Both the position numbers and the translations under genes were made by a program. A stretch of 64,000 nucleotides of DNA from NCBI RefSeq assembly GCF_008807415.1, contig NZ_CP043626.1, positions 992,001-1,056,000 on the forward strand, given 5' to 3'. How positions within the stretch are numbered: the first letter of the stretch is position 1; every line of letters begins with the position of its first letter. This DNA comes from Pseudomonas denitrificans (nom. rej.). Lineage in GTDB: Bacteria > Pseudomonadota > Gammaproteobacteria > Pseudomonadales > Pseudomonadaceae. Positions 1 through 8,371 of this stretch are shown piece after piece. The notes below the pieces were generated by a model, which saw only the letters and a program-made list of their open reading frames with translations, ran no database searches and was not told where the DNA came from.

Positions 1-13
1 GATGGAGAATCCC

Positions 14-541
14 ATGGCCTTCCTGCGATCCGCTTTCGCCCTGTCGCTGATCCTGCTGACGCTCTTCGATACTTCGCTGGCGGCCTCGACGTCGGCGACC
101 GATAGCGCCAGCGCCGAACGCTTCCTGCGCCGGCTGTACGCCAGCTATACGCCGGACGGCCCGGGCGTGCCGAACCCGACATTGAAGGAAGAGGACGTCT
201 ACGATGCCTCGCTGATCGCACTGATGAAGGCTGACCAGGACGCCGCCGATGGCGAGTTGGGCTACCTCGGTGGCGACCCGTTGTGTGATTGCCAGGACTG
301 GGGCGATATCAAGGTGAAGTCGCTGGCGTTCACTCCGGTGGACGACGAGCGCATCAAGGCGCGGGTAGTGCTCAAGGATGCCCTGACGGGGGAGGATCGC
401 GATCTCGGCCTGTTGCTGCATCGCACGGCTGGCGGCTGGCTTGTCGAAGACTGCTTCAACGAGCAGGGCAGCCTGGCCGAGAACCTGCGGCATAGCACCC
501 TGGAACTGCTGCAGCTGAAGAAGGGCGCGAGCAAGCCCTGA
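14..541 (+). CDS. Exported DUF3828-type protein of unknown function
   Basis: Small secreted protein of about 175 residues. The N-terminus has a hydrophobic core of about 15 residues ending in SLAAS, a typical Sec signal peptide, so the mature protein should be periplasmic. The mature part has a CDCQDW motif in the middle and GGWLVEDC near the end, giving three cysteines that could pair. The layout (helical start, then a beta-rich domain ending in a 'W-V-D' strand) resembles the DUF3828 / YbjP family, whose function is unknown. I start at ATG 14 because GGAG sits 6 bases upstream; another in-frame ATG at position 2 lies at the window edge. A terminator follows the stop. Confidence 0.7.
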   Translation: MAFLRSAFALSLILLTLFDTSLAASTSATDSASAERFLRRLYASYTPDGPGVPNPTLKEEDVYDASLIALMKADQDAADGELGYLGGDPLCDCQDWGDIKVKSLAFTPVDDERIKARVVLKDALTGEDRDLGLLLHRTAGGWLVEDCFNEQGSLAENLRHSTLELLQLKKGASKP

Positions 542-581
542 CGTACATTGTAGGAGCGGTGTGGGCGTTGTGATGCGCAAT

Positions 582-608
582 AAAAAAGGCCCCTCGAGGG
601 GCCTTTCT
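582..608 (+). terminator. Rho-independent terminator between convergent genes
   Basis: A-run, then GGCCCC-TCGA-GGGGCC, then a T-rich tail. It serves the upstream exported protein and, read on the other strand, also has a T-run, so it can end the convergent aldehyde dehydrogenase as well. Confidence 0.8.
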
Positions 609-619
609 TGTGGGGCGAC

Positions 620-2005
620 TTACTTGCGGTCGATCCACACGGTCTGCGGGTTGGTGAACTCGCGCAGGCCGAAGTGCGACAGCTCGCGACCGAAGCCGCT
701 CTTCTTCACGCCGCCGATCGGTACGCGGGGATCGGAGGCGGAGAAGCCGTTGATGAACACGCCGCCGCTGACCAGGCGACGGGCCATGTGCTGGGCCTTG
801 GCCTTGTCGGCGGACCAGATCGCGCCGGAGAGACCGAACTCGCTGTCGTTGGCCAGCTCCAGGGCGTGCTCGGCGTCTCGGGCGACGATCAGCGAAGCGA
901 CGGGGCCGAAGATTTCCTTCTTGAACGCGGTGTTGCCCGGCTTTACGTCGGCCAGCACGGTCGGCGCGTAGTAGTTGCCTTCGCCTTCAAGCTTGTGGCC
1001 GCCCAGCAGCAGGGTGGCGCCATCGGCGATGGCCTGCTGAACCTGGCCGTCCAGTTCGTCGCGCAGGTCGAAGCGGGCCATCGGGCCGACGAAGGTGTCG
1101 TCCGCCAGCGGGTCGCCGATCTTCAGCGCCTTGACGGCAGCCAGCAGCTTCTCGGTGAAGGCCGGGGCGATGGATTCTTCGAGGATCATGCGCTTGGCGG
1201 CGATGCAAACCTGGCCGCAGTTGCCGAAGCGGCTGGCGACGGCGGCTTTCACGGCGGCATCGAGGTCGGCGTCGGCGAGCACGATGAAGGCGTCGGAACC
1301 GCCCAGCTCCAGCACGCACTTCTTCAGCGCGGCACCGGCCTGGGAGGCGATGGCGGCGCCCGCGCCGACACTGCCGGTCACGGCGATGGAGGCGATGCGG
1401 TTATCGGCGATGGCCTTGGAGACCAGCGGCGGCTCGACGTTCAGCACCTCGAACACGCCTTCGGGCAGGCCGGCCTGCAGCCACGCGTCGCGCAGCTGAT
1501 AGGCGCAGCCCATGACGTTCGGCGCGTGCTTGAGGACGTAGGTGTTGCCGCCCAGGATGATGCTCACCGCGCCACGCATGACCTGCCAGGTGGGGAAGTT
1601 CCACGGCATCACGGCCAGCACCGGGCCCAGCGGCAGGTAGGAGATGTACGCGCCTTCGATGCTGGTCTTCTCGTCTTCGAGCATGGCCGGGCCGTTGTCG
1701 GCGTACCACTCGCAGAGGTTGGCGCACTTGTTGATCTCGCCACGGGCCTGGGTGACCGGCATGCCCATTTCCTGGGCTTCCATGCGGGCCATCGGCTCGA
1801 CGTTGGCGCGCAGGACTTCGGCCATCTTGCGCAGCACGGCGACACGTTCGGCGATGCTGGTGTCGCGCCATTGGCGGAACGCGGCATCGGTGCGGGCCAG
1901 CGAGGTTTCCAGCTGGGCGGCGTCTTCGAAGGTGTAGCGGGCCAGTTCCTGGCCGGTGGCGGGGCTGCGGGAGATGGCAGCGGGGATGGCGGCGATCTGG
2001 TTCAT
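620..2005 (-). CDS. NAD(P)-dependent succinate-semialdehyde dehydrogenase family protein
   Basis: Cytosolic aldehyde dehydrogenase of 461 residues, the short Sad/YneI-like type that lacks the N-terminal extension of GabD. It should oxidise a semialdehyde to the acid with NAD(P). Visible motifs are MPWNFPTWQ (cofactor-binding region), ELGGSD with the general-base Glu, and FGNCGQVCIAAKR with the catalytic Cys; the C-terminal part has EIFGPVA and KKSGFGRE. ATG 2005 is the natural start. The gene is divergent from a LysR gene 143 bases away, the usual arrangement for a regulator and its target. Family assignment is strong; the exact substrate is inferred and could be another short semialdehyde. 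Confidence 0.88.
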   Translation of the reverse strand: MNQIAAIPAAISRSPATGQELARYTFEDAAQLETSLARTDAAFRQWRDTSIAERVAVLRKMAEVLRANVEPMARMEAQEMGMPVTQARGEINKCANLCEWYADNGPAMLEDEKTSIEGAYISYLPLGPVLAVMPWNFPTWQVMRGAVSIILGGNTYVLKHAPNVMGCAYQLRDAWLQAGLPEGVFEVLNVEPPLVSKAIADNRIASIAVTGSVGAGAAIASQAGAALKKCVLELGGSDAFIVLADADLDAAVKAAVASRFGNCGQVCIAAKRMILEESIAPAFTEKLLAAVKALKIGDPLADDTFVGPMARFDLRDELDGQVQQAIADGATLLLGGHKLEGEGNYYAPTVLADVKPGNTAFKKEIFGPVASLIVARDAEHALELANDSEFGLSGAIWSADKAKAQHMARRLVSGGVFINGFSASDPRVPIGGVKKSGFGRELSHFGLREFTNPQTVWIDRK

Positions 2006-2098
2006 GGTGAGTCCTGCTTGTTCTAGGGGGGGCGCAAGGCCGGTCGTTCGTCCGGGCGGGGTGGCTCCGGGATGGCGCAGAAATTAAGATGCGCAACC

Positions 2099-2115
2099 AT
2101 TCATGTAAAATGAAT
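2099..2115. promoter_or_regulatory. Putative LysR operator, ATTCAT-N5-ATGAAT
   Basis: Perfect 6-bp arms around 5 bases, with the T-N11-A shape of LysR boxes, in the intergenic space between the divergent aldehyde dehydrogenase and LysR genes. It is AT-rich in a GC-rich background and lies 34 bases before the LysR start, so it could serve both promoters. Confidence 0.5.
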
Positions 2116-2148
2116 AATCAAGAAAGACTCTTTCTCTCGGAGAGAATC

Positions 2149-3027
2149 ATGGACCTCACCCAGCTGGAAATCGTCCGCGCCGTCGCCAACGAGGGCAGCA
2201 TCACCGCCGCCGCTGCCCGTCTACACCGCGTGCCTTCCAACCTGACCACGCGGATCAAGCAGCTGGAAGCGGAGCTGGGCACCGAGCTGTTCATCCGCGA
2301 GAAGCTGCGCCTCCGTCTGTCGCCTACCGGCCGCAGCTTCCTAGAATATGCCGAGCGCATCCTCGATCTGGTGGACGAGGCACGGCAGGTGGCGGTGGGC
2401 GCCGAGCCCCATGGCGGCTTCTCCCTGGGTTCGATGGAAAGCACGGCGGCGGTGCGCATTCCCGAGATGCTGGCGCGCTATCACCAGCAGTGCCCGAAGG
2501 TGCAGCTGGACCTGTCTACCGGCCCCTCGGGCGAGATGATCGACGGCGTGCTCTCCGGCCGTTTCATCGCCGCCTTTGCCGACGGCCCTGCCAACCATCC
2601 GCAACTGGACGGCAAGCCGGTGTACCGCGAGGAGCTGGTGCTGATGAGTGCCAAGCACCATGCACCGATGCATGACGCGCGGGACGTGGCGGGGGAGACG
2701 GTGTTCGCCTTCCGCGACACCTGCTCCTACCGCAAGCGTCTGGAAGGCTGGCTCGCCGAGCACCGCGTGGTGCCGGGCAAGATCATGGAGATGGAGTCCT
2801 ACCACGGCATGCTCGCCTGCATCGCGGCGGGCGGCGGCGTGGCGATCATCCCGCGGGCGATGTTCGAAAGCCTGGCCGGCGGGCGCAACGTGGCGATCCA
2901 TCGCCTGGCGCCGCAGCATGCCGACGCGACGACCTGGCTGTTCTGGCGGCGCGGCACCGATACGCCGGCGCTGCGGGCATTTATCGGACTACTGGATGCG
3001 CCCCTGTCCGAGGCTGAAGTGGCCTGA
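2149..3027 (+). CDS. LysR-family transcriptional regulator
   Basis: 292-residue LTTR. An N-terminal winged HTH is visible (LTQLEIVRAVANEGSITAAA, then SNLTTRIKQLEAELGTELF), followed by a two-lobe effector domain. I chose ATG 2149 over an in-frame ATG 60 bases upstream because GGAGA lies 5 bases before it and the HTH begins directly after. It is divergent from the semialdehyde dehydrogenase and probably controls it. The effector is unknown. Confidence 0.9.
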   Translation: MDLTQLEIVRAVANEGSITAAAARLHRVPSNLTTRIKQLEAELGTELFIREKLRLRLSPTGRSFLEYAERILDLVDEARQVAVGAEPHGGFSLGSMESTAAVRIPEMLARYHQQCPKVQLDLSTGPSGEMIDGVLSGRFIAAFADGPANHPQLDGKPVYREELVLMSAKHHAPMHDARDVAGETVFAFRDTCSYRKRLEGWLAEHRVVPGKIMEMESYHGMLACIAAGGGVAIIPRAMFESLAGGRNVAIHRLAPQHADATTWLFWRRGTDTPALRAFIGLLDAPLSEAEVA

Positions 3028-3057
3028 GCGCGGGACTTCGCGCGCGCCGTTTCGCCA

Positions 3058-3071
3058 GCGTTACGTAACGC
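3058..3071. repeat. 14-bp perfect palindrome GCGTTACGTAACGC
   Basis: Self-complementary site in the 192-base gap between the LysR gene and the IPT-domain membrane protein. Too short for a terminator and without a T-run, so a protein-binding site is more likely. The bound protein is unknown. Confidence 0.35.
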
Positions 3072-3219
3072 AGTCGAGACAGCGGTTAAAAATTCACCAG
3101 GGCCTCTTGCAGCGGCTTGGCGCTGCGCTAACGTGAGTTTCTCTGTTCGTCGTGCGAAGGCGGGAAACACCCTTCGCGGCAGGGCGTTTTTCCCGCTGAC
3201 CTTCTGCCCGGAGCGCATG

Positions 3220-4146
3220 ATGGAGACACGCAGCAAGAGACGACGCGCCAATACCCTGCAGATCACCCTGATGGGGGCGGGGCTGATGCTCCTCGCCCTG
3301 GCCCTCGCGGTCGCCCTGGTCGGCCTGTGGCCGCAGTCCTACCCGCAGTTTCCTCGCGCCGGCGCAGTGGGCGACCCCGGCGTGCAATGCCTGGTCGGCT
3401 GGTGTCCTGGCCCGGACGCGCGGCTGCTGGTGATGGTCATGGTCGCAGGCGCGCTGGGCAGTTTCGTCCATGTCGCGAAGTCCTTCGGCGACTTCGTCGG
3501 CAACGACCGCTTCATGGCCAGCTGGATCTGGTGGTACCTGCTCAAGCCCTGCATCGGCATGGTGCTGGCGCTGATGCTCTACCTGATCGTGCGCGCGGTG
3601 TTGCTCACGGTGAGCGCCGCCAGCGAACCGGCCAGTGTCAATCTCTATGGGCTGATGGCCATGGCCGCTCTGGTGGGGATGGCGTCCAAGCAGGGTACCG
3701 ACAAGTTCGCCGTCCTCCTTGATGCGCTATTTCGCACCCGCCATCCGGCCGGTGACGCGCGGCGCAAGGACCCGCTGGAAAACCCCCTCGCCGTCATCAC
3801 CGAAGCACAGCCGCCGGTCCTCGATGCCCAGTCGCTCTACGTCACCCTGCGTGGCAAGGGTTTCAGCCGTGGCGCACGGGTGCAGGTGAATGGAAAGGAG
3901 CGCGACACGTCGCTGGCCGACAGTTCGCGCCTGGCCTTCCAGCTGTTGCCCGAGGATGTCGCCGTTGGCGGCAGCCTGGCCGTGGTGGTGGTCAACCCGC
4001 CGCCAGGAGGTGGTCCTTCTGCGTCGCTGATGCTGGAAGTGAGCGCGCCGCCGCAGGCCGAAGCGGAATCAGAGCCGCCGCACGCTGGTCCGGTGGCGAT
4101 GGTGGTGGCTTCGGCCGAAGAAGACTCTGCGGTGGCGCTGCACTGA
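3220..4146 (+). CDS. Membrane protein with C-terminal IPT/TIG-like domain
   Basis: About 308 residues. Hydrophobic segments lie near residues 15-38, 65-85, 105-130 and 140-155, so the N-terminal half is an integral membrane region, with two Cys (QCLVGWC) in the loop between the first two. The C-terminal half (about 185-280) reads as an Ig-like IPT/TIG domain (LYVTLRGKGFSRGARVQVNGKE), ending in an Ala/Glu/Pro-rich tail. Two adjacent ATGs occur at 3217 and 3220; CCGGAG is best spaced for the second. Longer starts upstream would add a non-hydrophobic Arg-rich stretch. I do not recognise a function; an envelope role is inferred. Confidence 0.65.
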   Translation: METRSKRRRANTLQITLMGAGLMLLALALAVALVGLWPQSYPQFPRAGAVGDPGVQCLVGWCPGPDARLLVMVMVAGALGSFVHVAKSFGDFVGNDRFMASWIWWYLLKPCIGMVLALMLYLIVRAVLLTVSAASEPASVNLYGLMAMAALVGMASKQGTDKFAVLLDALFRTRHPAGDARRKDPLENPLAVITEAQPPVLDAQSLYVTLRGKGFSRGARVQVNGKERDTSLADSSRLAFQLLPEDVAVGGSLAVVVVNPPPGGGPSASLMLEVSAPPQAEAESEPPHAGPVAMVVASAEEDSAVALH

Positions 4147-4170
4147 AGCTGCCCTTGGCTGGCAAGAACG

Positions 4171-4196
4171 AAAAAGGCCCCGGAAGGGGCCTTTTT
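4171..4196 (+). terminator. Rho-independent terminator
   Basis: AAAAAGGCCCC-GGAA-GGGGCCTTTTT between convergent genes, with A- and T-runs on both sides, so it can work in both directions. Confidence 0.85.
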
Positions 4197-4216
4197 CATG
4201 GGCATCTGACTGAGCG

Positions 4217-5764
4217 TCAGGCGCTGCTGTTCACCGTTTCGCGCTTCACCGTTCTGGCGTTTGGCGCGTGGTGCTCGTCGTGGTCGTGATCGTCACCGAC
4301 CACCTGGACCTCGTTGCCTTCGGCGTCGTACAGCTTGCCGTTCTGGAAGTAGTCACCCTCGTTCAGCGCGGCGATGTCGCGGTAGCGCAGGGTGCGCTCC
4401 TCGGCGGCCACGAACACCGACTGCTGGTTGGAGTTGCCGGTCTTGAGGTGGTTGAACAGCAGGTTGAGACCGATGGCCATGATCGCCGCCGAGCTGATGC
4501 CCGAGTGGAAGATGGTGGCGAACCAGCTGGGGAAGTGCTCGTAGAAGCTGGGCGCGGCGATCGGGATCATGCCGAAGCCGATGGAGGTGGCGACGATGAT
4601 CAGGTTCATGTTGTTGCGGTAGTCCACCTTGGACAGGGTGCGGATACCGCTGGCCGCCACGGTGCCGAACAGCACCACGCCGGCGCCGCCGAGCACGGAG
4701 GAGGGCACTGCGGCGATCACCCGGCCCATTACCGGCAGCAGGCCGAGGGTCACCAGGATCAGGCCGCCGGTGGCGACCACGTAGCGGCTCTTCACGCCCG
4801 TCACGGCCACCAGGCCGACGTTCTGGGCGAAGGCGCTCTGGGTGAAGGAGCCGAAGATCGGCGCCAGGATGCTCGACGCCATGTCTGCGCGCAGACCATT
4901 GCCCAGACGCTTGGAGTCGACCTTGGTGCCGATGATCTCACCGACGGCGAGAATGTCCGCCGAGGTTTCCACCAGGGTCACCATGATCACGATCAGCATC
5001 GAGATGATGGCGGCGATGTGGAAGGTCGGCAGGCCGAAGTGGAAGATCGCCGGGAAGGCCACCATCGGGCCTTCGGCCACGCGGGAGAAGTCGGTCATGC
5101 CCAGGGCGGCGGCGACGACGGTGCCGATCACCATGGCCAGCAGGATCGACAGGCGCGAGATGGATGCGTTGCCCAGCTTGCTCAGCAGCAGGACGAACAC
5201 CAGGGTGAGGGCAGCCAGGCCGATGTTGGCCATGCTGCCGAAGTCCGGCGCCTTGGGGTTGCCGCCCATGGCCCAGCGCGCCGCTACCGGCATCAACGTC
5301 AGGCCGATGGTGGTGATGACGATGCCGGTGACCATCGGCGGGAAGAACTTGGTGATGCGCGAGAACACCGGCGTGATCAGGAAGCCGATGAAGGAGGCTG
5401 CCATGACGGCACCCAGGACAGCGGGCATGCCACCGCCCTCGTAGCCCCCGCCGAGGATGGCGATCATGGTGGCGACACCGGCGAAGGAAACGCCCTGCAC
5501 CAATGGCATCTGCGAGCCGAAGAAGGGAAGACCGAGGGTCTGCAGCAAGGTGGCGAGGCCACCGGCGAAGAGAGAGGCAGCGATCAGCAGGCCGATCTCG
5601 CTGGGGGAGAGCCCGGCTGCCTGGCCGAGGATCAGGGGCACGGCGACGATACCGCCGTACATGGTCAGAACGTGTTGCAGGCCGTACGCCAGGTTGGCGC
5701 CGATTCCGAGGTTCTCGTCTTCCGGGCGTGCTCCGGCGGACGCTACAGCTGAACGATCATTCAT
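4217..5764 (-). CDS. NCS2-family nucleobase:cation symporter (xanthine/purine type)
   Basis: Inner-membrane nucleobase transporter of 515 residues with about 14 hydrophobic segments. It carries the NCS2 signature QNVGLVAVTGVKSR and, before it, the TM8 motif ETSADILAVGEI with the substrate-binding Glu. The first motif is in the form found in purine (xanthine/uric acid) permeases rather than in UraA. The tail is unusual: a hydrophilic extension of about 70 residues with an Asp/His cluster (GDDHDHDEHH). Start is ATG 5764; longer in-frame extensions are non-hydrophobic and run through the intergenic region. It is divergent from a LysR gene. Purine specificity is inferred from the motifs only. Confidence 0.85.
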   Translation of the reverse strand: MNDRSAVASAGARPEDENLGIGANLAYGLQHVLTMYGGIVAVPLILGQAAGLSPSEIGLLIAASLFAGGLATLLQTLGLPFFGSQMPLVQGVSFAGVATMIAILGGGYEGGGMPAVLGAVMAASFIGFLITPVFSRITKFFPPMVTGIVITTIGLTLMPVAARWAMGGNPKAPDFGSMANIGLAALTLVFVLLLSKLGNASISRLSILLAMVIGTVVAAALGMTDFSRVAEGPMVAFPAIFHFGLPTFHIAAIISMLIVIMVTLVETSADILAVGEIIGTKVDSKRLGNGLRADMASSILAPIFGSFTQSAFAQNVGLVAVTGVKSRYVVATGGLILVTLGLLPVMGRVIAAVPSSVLGGAGVVLFGTVAASGIRTLSKVDYRNNMNLIIVATSIGFGMIPIAAPSFYEHFPSWFATIFHSGISSAAIMAIGLNLLFNHLKTGNSNQQSVFVAAEERTLRYRDIAALNEGDYFQNGKLYDAEGNEVQVVGDDHDHDEHHAPNARTVKRETVNSSA

Positions 5765-6143
5765 GGCTGAGGACTCGCTTGTTTTTGTTGTGGGGCCACT
5801 GTAGACAAAGTCCGTGGTGAATATCCACTGTTTTGTATACATGTTTTCGGCCGATGGTCCGGAATCTGACCGGTCGGTTATGTGTTTTATCGGGGTGGAT
5901 GGCTCTGCAATCGGCTTTCTGCATGAATTCCTGACCCGGAGTGCGTTGCACGAAATGTGTGCATGTTTGAATCCAAAAGCACCACTTGGCTGCATGCAAA
6001 GCTCTGAAAGACTCTTGCCGGCCACCTGTACACAGGTCATCGCAAATTGCGGGCCAGTGATGCGCCGTGCTCGCCGTCCTCCCCGGCGAAGGCTGCTCCT
6101 GCTATAACCGTCCGCCTTGGTTTTCGTTGGATTTCGAAAAGAG
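5765..6143. promoter_or_regulatory. Divergent promoter region with TGTATACA palindrome
   Basis: 379 bases between the divergent NCS2 permease and LysR genes, clearly less GC-rich than the flanks. It contains the perfect palindrome TGTATACA at 5834-5841, about 70 bases before the permease start, a plausible operator. I find no convincing small ORF here. Confidence 0.4.
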
Positions 6144-7037
6144 ATGGCCCTCCCACCGCTGCACAGTTTCAGGGTGTTCGAAAGCGTGGCCCGCCTGGGC
6201 AGCCTGGCCGCGGCTGCTGTCGAGCTGCACGTCACCACGGGCGCGGTCAGCCAGCAGGTCAAGGCGCTGCAGGCCAGCCTGGGCGTGGAGCTGTTCGAGA
6301 AACGAGGCCGTCAGCTGGTGCTGACCGACAGCGGCCGCGAGCTGCAGAAGCGCGTGGCCAGTGCCATGGGCGAGATCACCGAGGCGGTCCAGGCGTTGCA
6401 GGCGGGAGTCCGGCTGGAAGAGGACCGGGTGGACATCTGCCTGTCGATCCCGCCGGCCGAAGGCGTGGAGTGGCTGACCCGGCCGCTGCTGCGCTTCATG
6501 GAGGAGTCGCGCTCGGTGCGGGTCAGCGTGATCACCGCGCCGGGCATGCCGCAGGTGGACTGGCGCCGCGCCGACGTGGCGGTGATCTACGGCACACCGC
6601 CCTGGCCGGGTGTCTGGTGGCGCCTGCTGCATGGCATCCGCATGACGCCGGTGTGCAGCCCGCAATACCTGCGCGGGCCGCTGGCCATCGTCGAGGCCGC
6701 CGATCTGGCGCGGCACCGGTTGCTGCATGAGGATGACGGTAGCCAGTGGCAGCAATGGCTGGCCGAGGCTGGATACAGTCGGGGTGGTGCCGAGGACATC
6801 CATTTCGAAGACTTCGGCATGGTCCTGCAGGCCGCGCGCGATGGTTTCGGCGTGGCGCTCAGCGATGAGACGGTGTCACAGCGCGACCTCGACGAAGGCC
6901 GGCTGGTGCGCCCGCTGCCGATCTCGGTGGCGGCGGTGCACAACTACTACGTGGTCTGCCCCGAGGCGAAACGCGAACGCCCGGAGGTCCGGGCGTTCAT
7001 CGAGTGGTTGCTGTCGATCAGCGAGCCGGCTCAGTAG
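6144..7037 (+). CDS. LysR-family transcriptional regulator (GcvA-like)
   Basis: 297-residue LTTR. The N-terminus (PPLHSFRVFESVARLGSLAAAA, then AVSQQVKALQASLGVELFEKRGR) is the GcvA/AmpR-type HTH. ATG 6144 is preceded by a weak AAAAGAG. It is divergent from the purine permease and overlaps the convergent MBL-fold gene by 7 bases at its 3' end. Regulation of the permease is inferred from position. Confidence 0.88.
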   Translation: MALPPLHSFRVFESVARLGSLAAAAVELHVTTGAVSQQVKALQASLGVELFEKRGRQLVLTDSGRELQKRVASAMGEITEAVQALQAGVRLEEDRVDICLSIPPAEGVEWLTRPLLRFMEESRSVRVSVITAPGMPQVDWRRADVAVIYGTPPWPGVWWRLLHGIRMTPVCSPQYLRGPLAIVEAADLARHRLLHEDDGSQWQQWLAEAGYSRGGAEDIHFEDFGMVLQAARDGFGVALSDETVSQRDLDEGRLVRPLPISVAAVHNYYVVCPEAKRERPEVRAFIEWLLSISEPAQ

Positions 7038-7939
7038 CCGTAACCGCGCCCATCGGTGAACTGGATATCGGTGAGGATGCTGATGTCCTTCTCCACCTTG
7101 TACAGCTCCGAGCTCCTGATCAGCTCCGGGTCGCTGAAGGCTTCGCCCTTGGCGCGGCCGGCCTGGATCTGCTGCATCTTGTCGCGCACCGCCACCACGT
7201 CGGCGTAGGTCATGGCCGGTACCTTGCTCGGGTCCTCGTCGGCGTGGGCGCCGTAGAGAGTGGTCTGCGGGTTGATCACCTTCAGCGTGGCGTCCAGCGA
7301 GGCGACGTAGTCCTTGAGATTCCCGGCCAGCAGCCAGGACGGATAGAGGTGGTCACCGGAGAGCAGGATGTTGTGCGCCTCATCGAGCAGCGCCACTTCG
7401 TCCGGGGTGTGGCCGGGCATGCTCAGCAGGCGCAGCTTGAGACCGCCCAGGTCGATCACCTCGTCGGGCTTCACCAGGCGCGAGACCTTGAAGGGCGCGA
7501 GGGTCATGTGGTCGATGTTGCCCAGGTAGACCGGCTCGGGCACCTGGTAGAGACCGTCGGCACGGCGGAATTTCGCCGTGAAGGGCGTATCCACCAGGTA
7601 GATGCTCTGGAAGTTGTGCAGCCCGCCCAGGTGGTCGAAGTGCAGGTGCGAAGGCAGCACCGACAGCGGCTTGTCGGTGATCTGGCGGGCGACCTGGGTG
7701 ATGTCTTCCTTCTGGTTGGCGCCGGAGTCGAACATCAGCGCCTGGTTCGCCCCCACCAGCAGGTACGAGTAATTCTTCTGGTAGTAGTTCGGCTCGCCGA
7801 TGGCGTAGAGGAAGTCCGTCAGCTTGTGTACCACGAAGGCCGGCTTTTCAGCCTTGGGGGCTTCGGCGGCGGTCGTGGCGAAGGGCGCGCCGAGGAGTGT
7901 GGTGGAAGCCAGGGCCAGGGCTTTGATCAGCGTGCGCAT
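7031..7939 (-). CDS. Secreted MBL-fold metallo-hydrolase
   Basis: 302 residues. It starts with a clear signal peptide (hydrophobic to about residue 18, cleavage near TTAAEA), so it is periplasmic. The metallo-beta-lactamase core has H98-L-H100-F-D102-H103, a later GHTPDEVALL and GDHLYPS, the usual zinc ligands of the fold. The start ATG 7939 has AGAGG 9 bases upstream; a longer start would put 28 polar residues before the signal. The substrate is unknown; family members include quinoprotein relay-like and lactonase-like hydrolases. It overlaps the LysR gene by 7 bases. Confidence 0.82.
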   Translation of the reverse strand: MRTLIKALALASTTLLGAPFATTAAEAPKAEKPAFVVHKLTDFLYAIGEPNYYQKNYSYLLVGANQALMFDSGANQKEDITQVARQITDKPLSVLPSHLHFDHLGGLHNFQSIYLVDTPFTAKFRRADGLYQVPEPVYLGNIDHMTLAPFKVSRLVKPDEVIDLGGLKLRLLSMPGHTPDEVALLDEAHNILLSGDHLYPSWLLAGNLKDYVASLDATLKVINPQTTLYGAHADEDPSKVPAMTYADVVAVRDKMQQIQAGRAKGEAFSDPELIRSSELYKVEKDISILTDIQFTDGRGYGY

Positions 7940-8220
7940 GGGGCGCGAACCTCTTTCTCGTTGTTGTCGGGGGTGGCGGGTTGTCCGCCGGCCCATCTCA
8001 CCGCTGGCGAGGGTGTACTTCAATGCACGATTTCTGCGGCCTGACAGTTCAGTTCAGCTAAAGCCTGGCGGAATTAGCGAAGCTGATTCTCGTGCTCCCG
8101 CATAAGTAAGGCTAATCATTCATTCGGGGATTTCATGGCAGCGACGGGGCCATGCCGGTACAACTATCTGGGTCGGGCGCGCTGTTCGTGCCCATTCCCA
8201 CTGATTCCGGAGTTATTCCA

Positions 8221-8313
8221 ATGACGTCCAGATGGACCGCCTTGCTGTGTGTGCTGAAAACCCTCTCCGTCGCCTGGGGCGACTACAACAAACGCAACTT
8301 CGTCCGCCGCTGA
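8221..8313 (+). CDS. Possible 30-residue small protein or leader peptide
   Basis: ATG 8221 is preceded by CCGGAG with 8-base spacing, a good ribosome-binding site. The peptide starts MTSRWTALLCVL, continues with a mixed hydrophobic/Trp stretch, and ends in a basic tail NKRNFVRR. It lies 58 bases upstream of the B3/B4 gene and is probably on the same transcript. I do not recognise it. It could be a small membrane-associated protein or a translated leader; without homologues it remains a candidate. Confidence 0.4.
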   Translation: MTSRWTALLCVLKTLSVAWGDYNKRNFVRR

Positions 8314-8371
8314 GGCAGGCCCTGCGCCAGACCGTTCCACCTCGTTGCCGCTGCACCTCAAGGATTCCGCC

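Noticed and set aside
608..2026. Long open frames opposite real genes (also 4268-5752, 14922-16457, 18246-19556, 20686-22239, 26846-28507, 27832-30075, 37115-38731, 39968-42229, 60583-62301)
   Set aside because: They are reverse-strand shadows of well-recognised enzymes in GC-rich DNA; their translations are His/Gly/Val-rich, without family motifs and without ribosome-binding sites.
3133..3219. GTG 3133 as start of the IPT-domain membrane protein
   Set aside because: It adds 29 non-hydrophobic residues before the first membrane segment and has no ribosome-binding site, unlike the ATG pair at 3217/3220.
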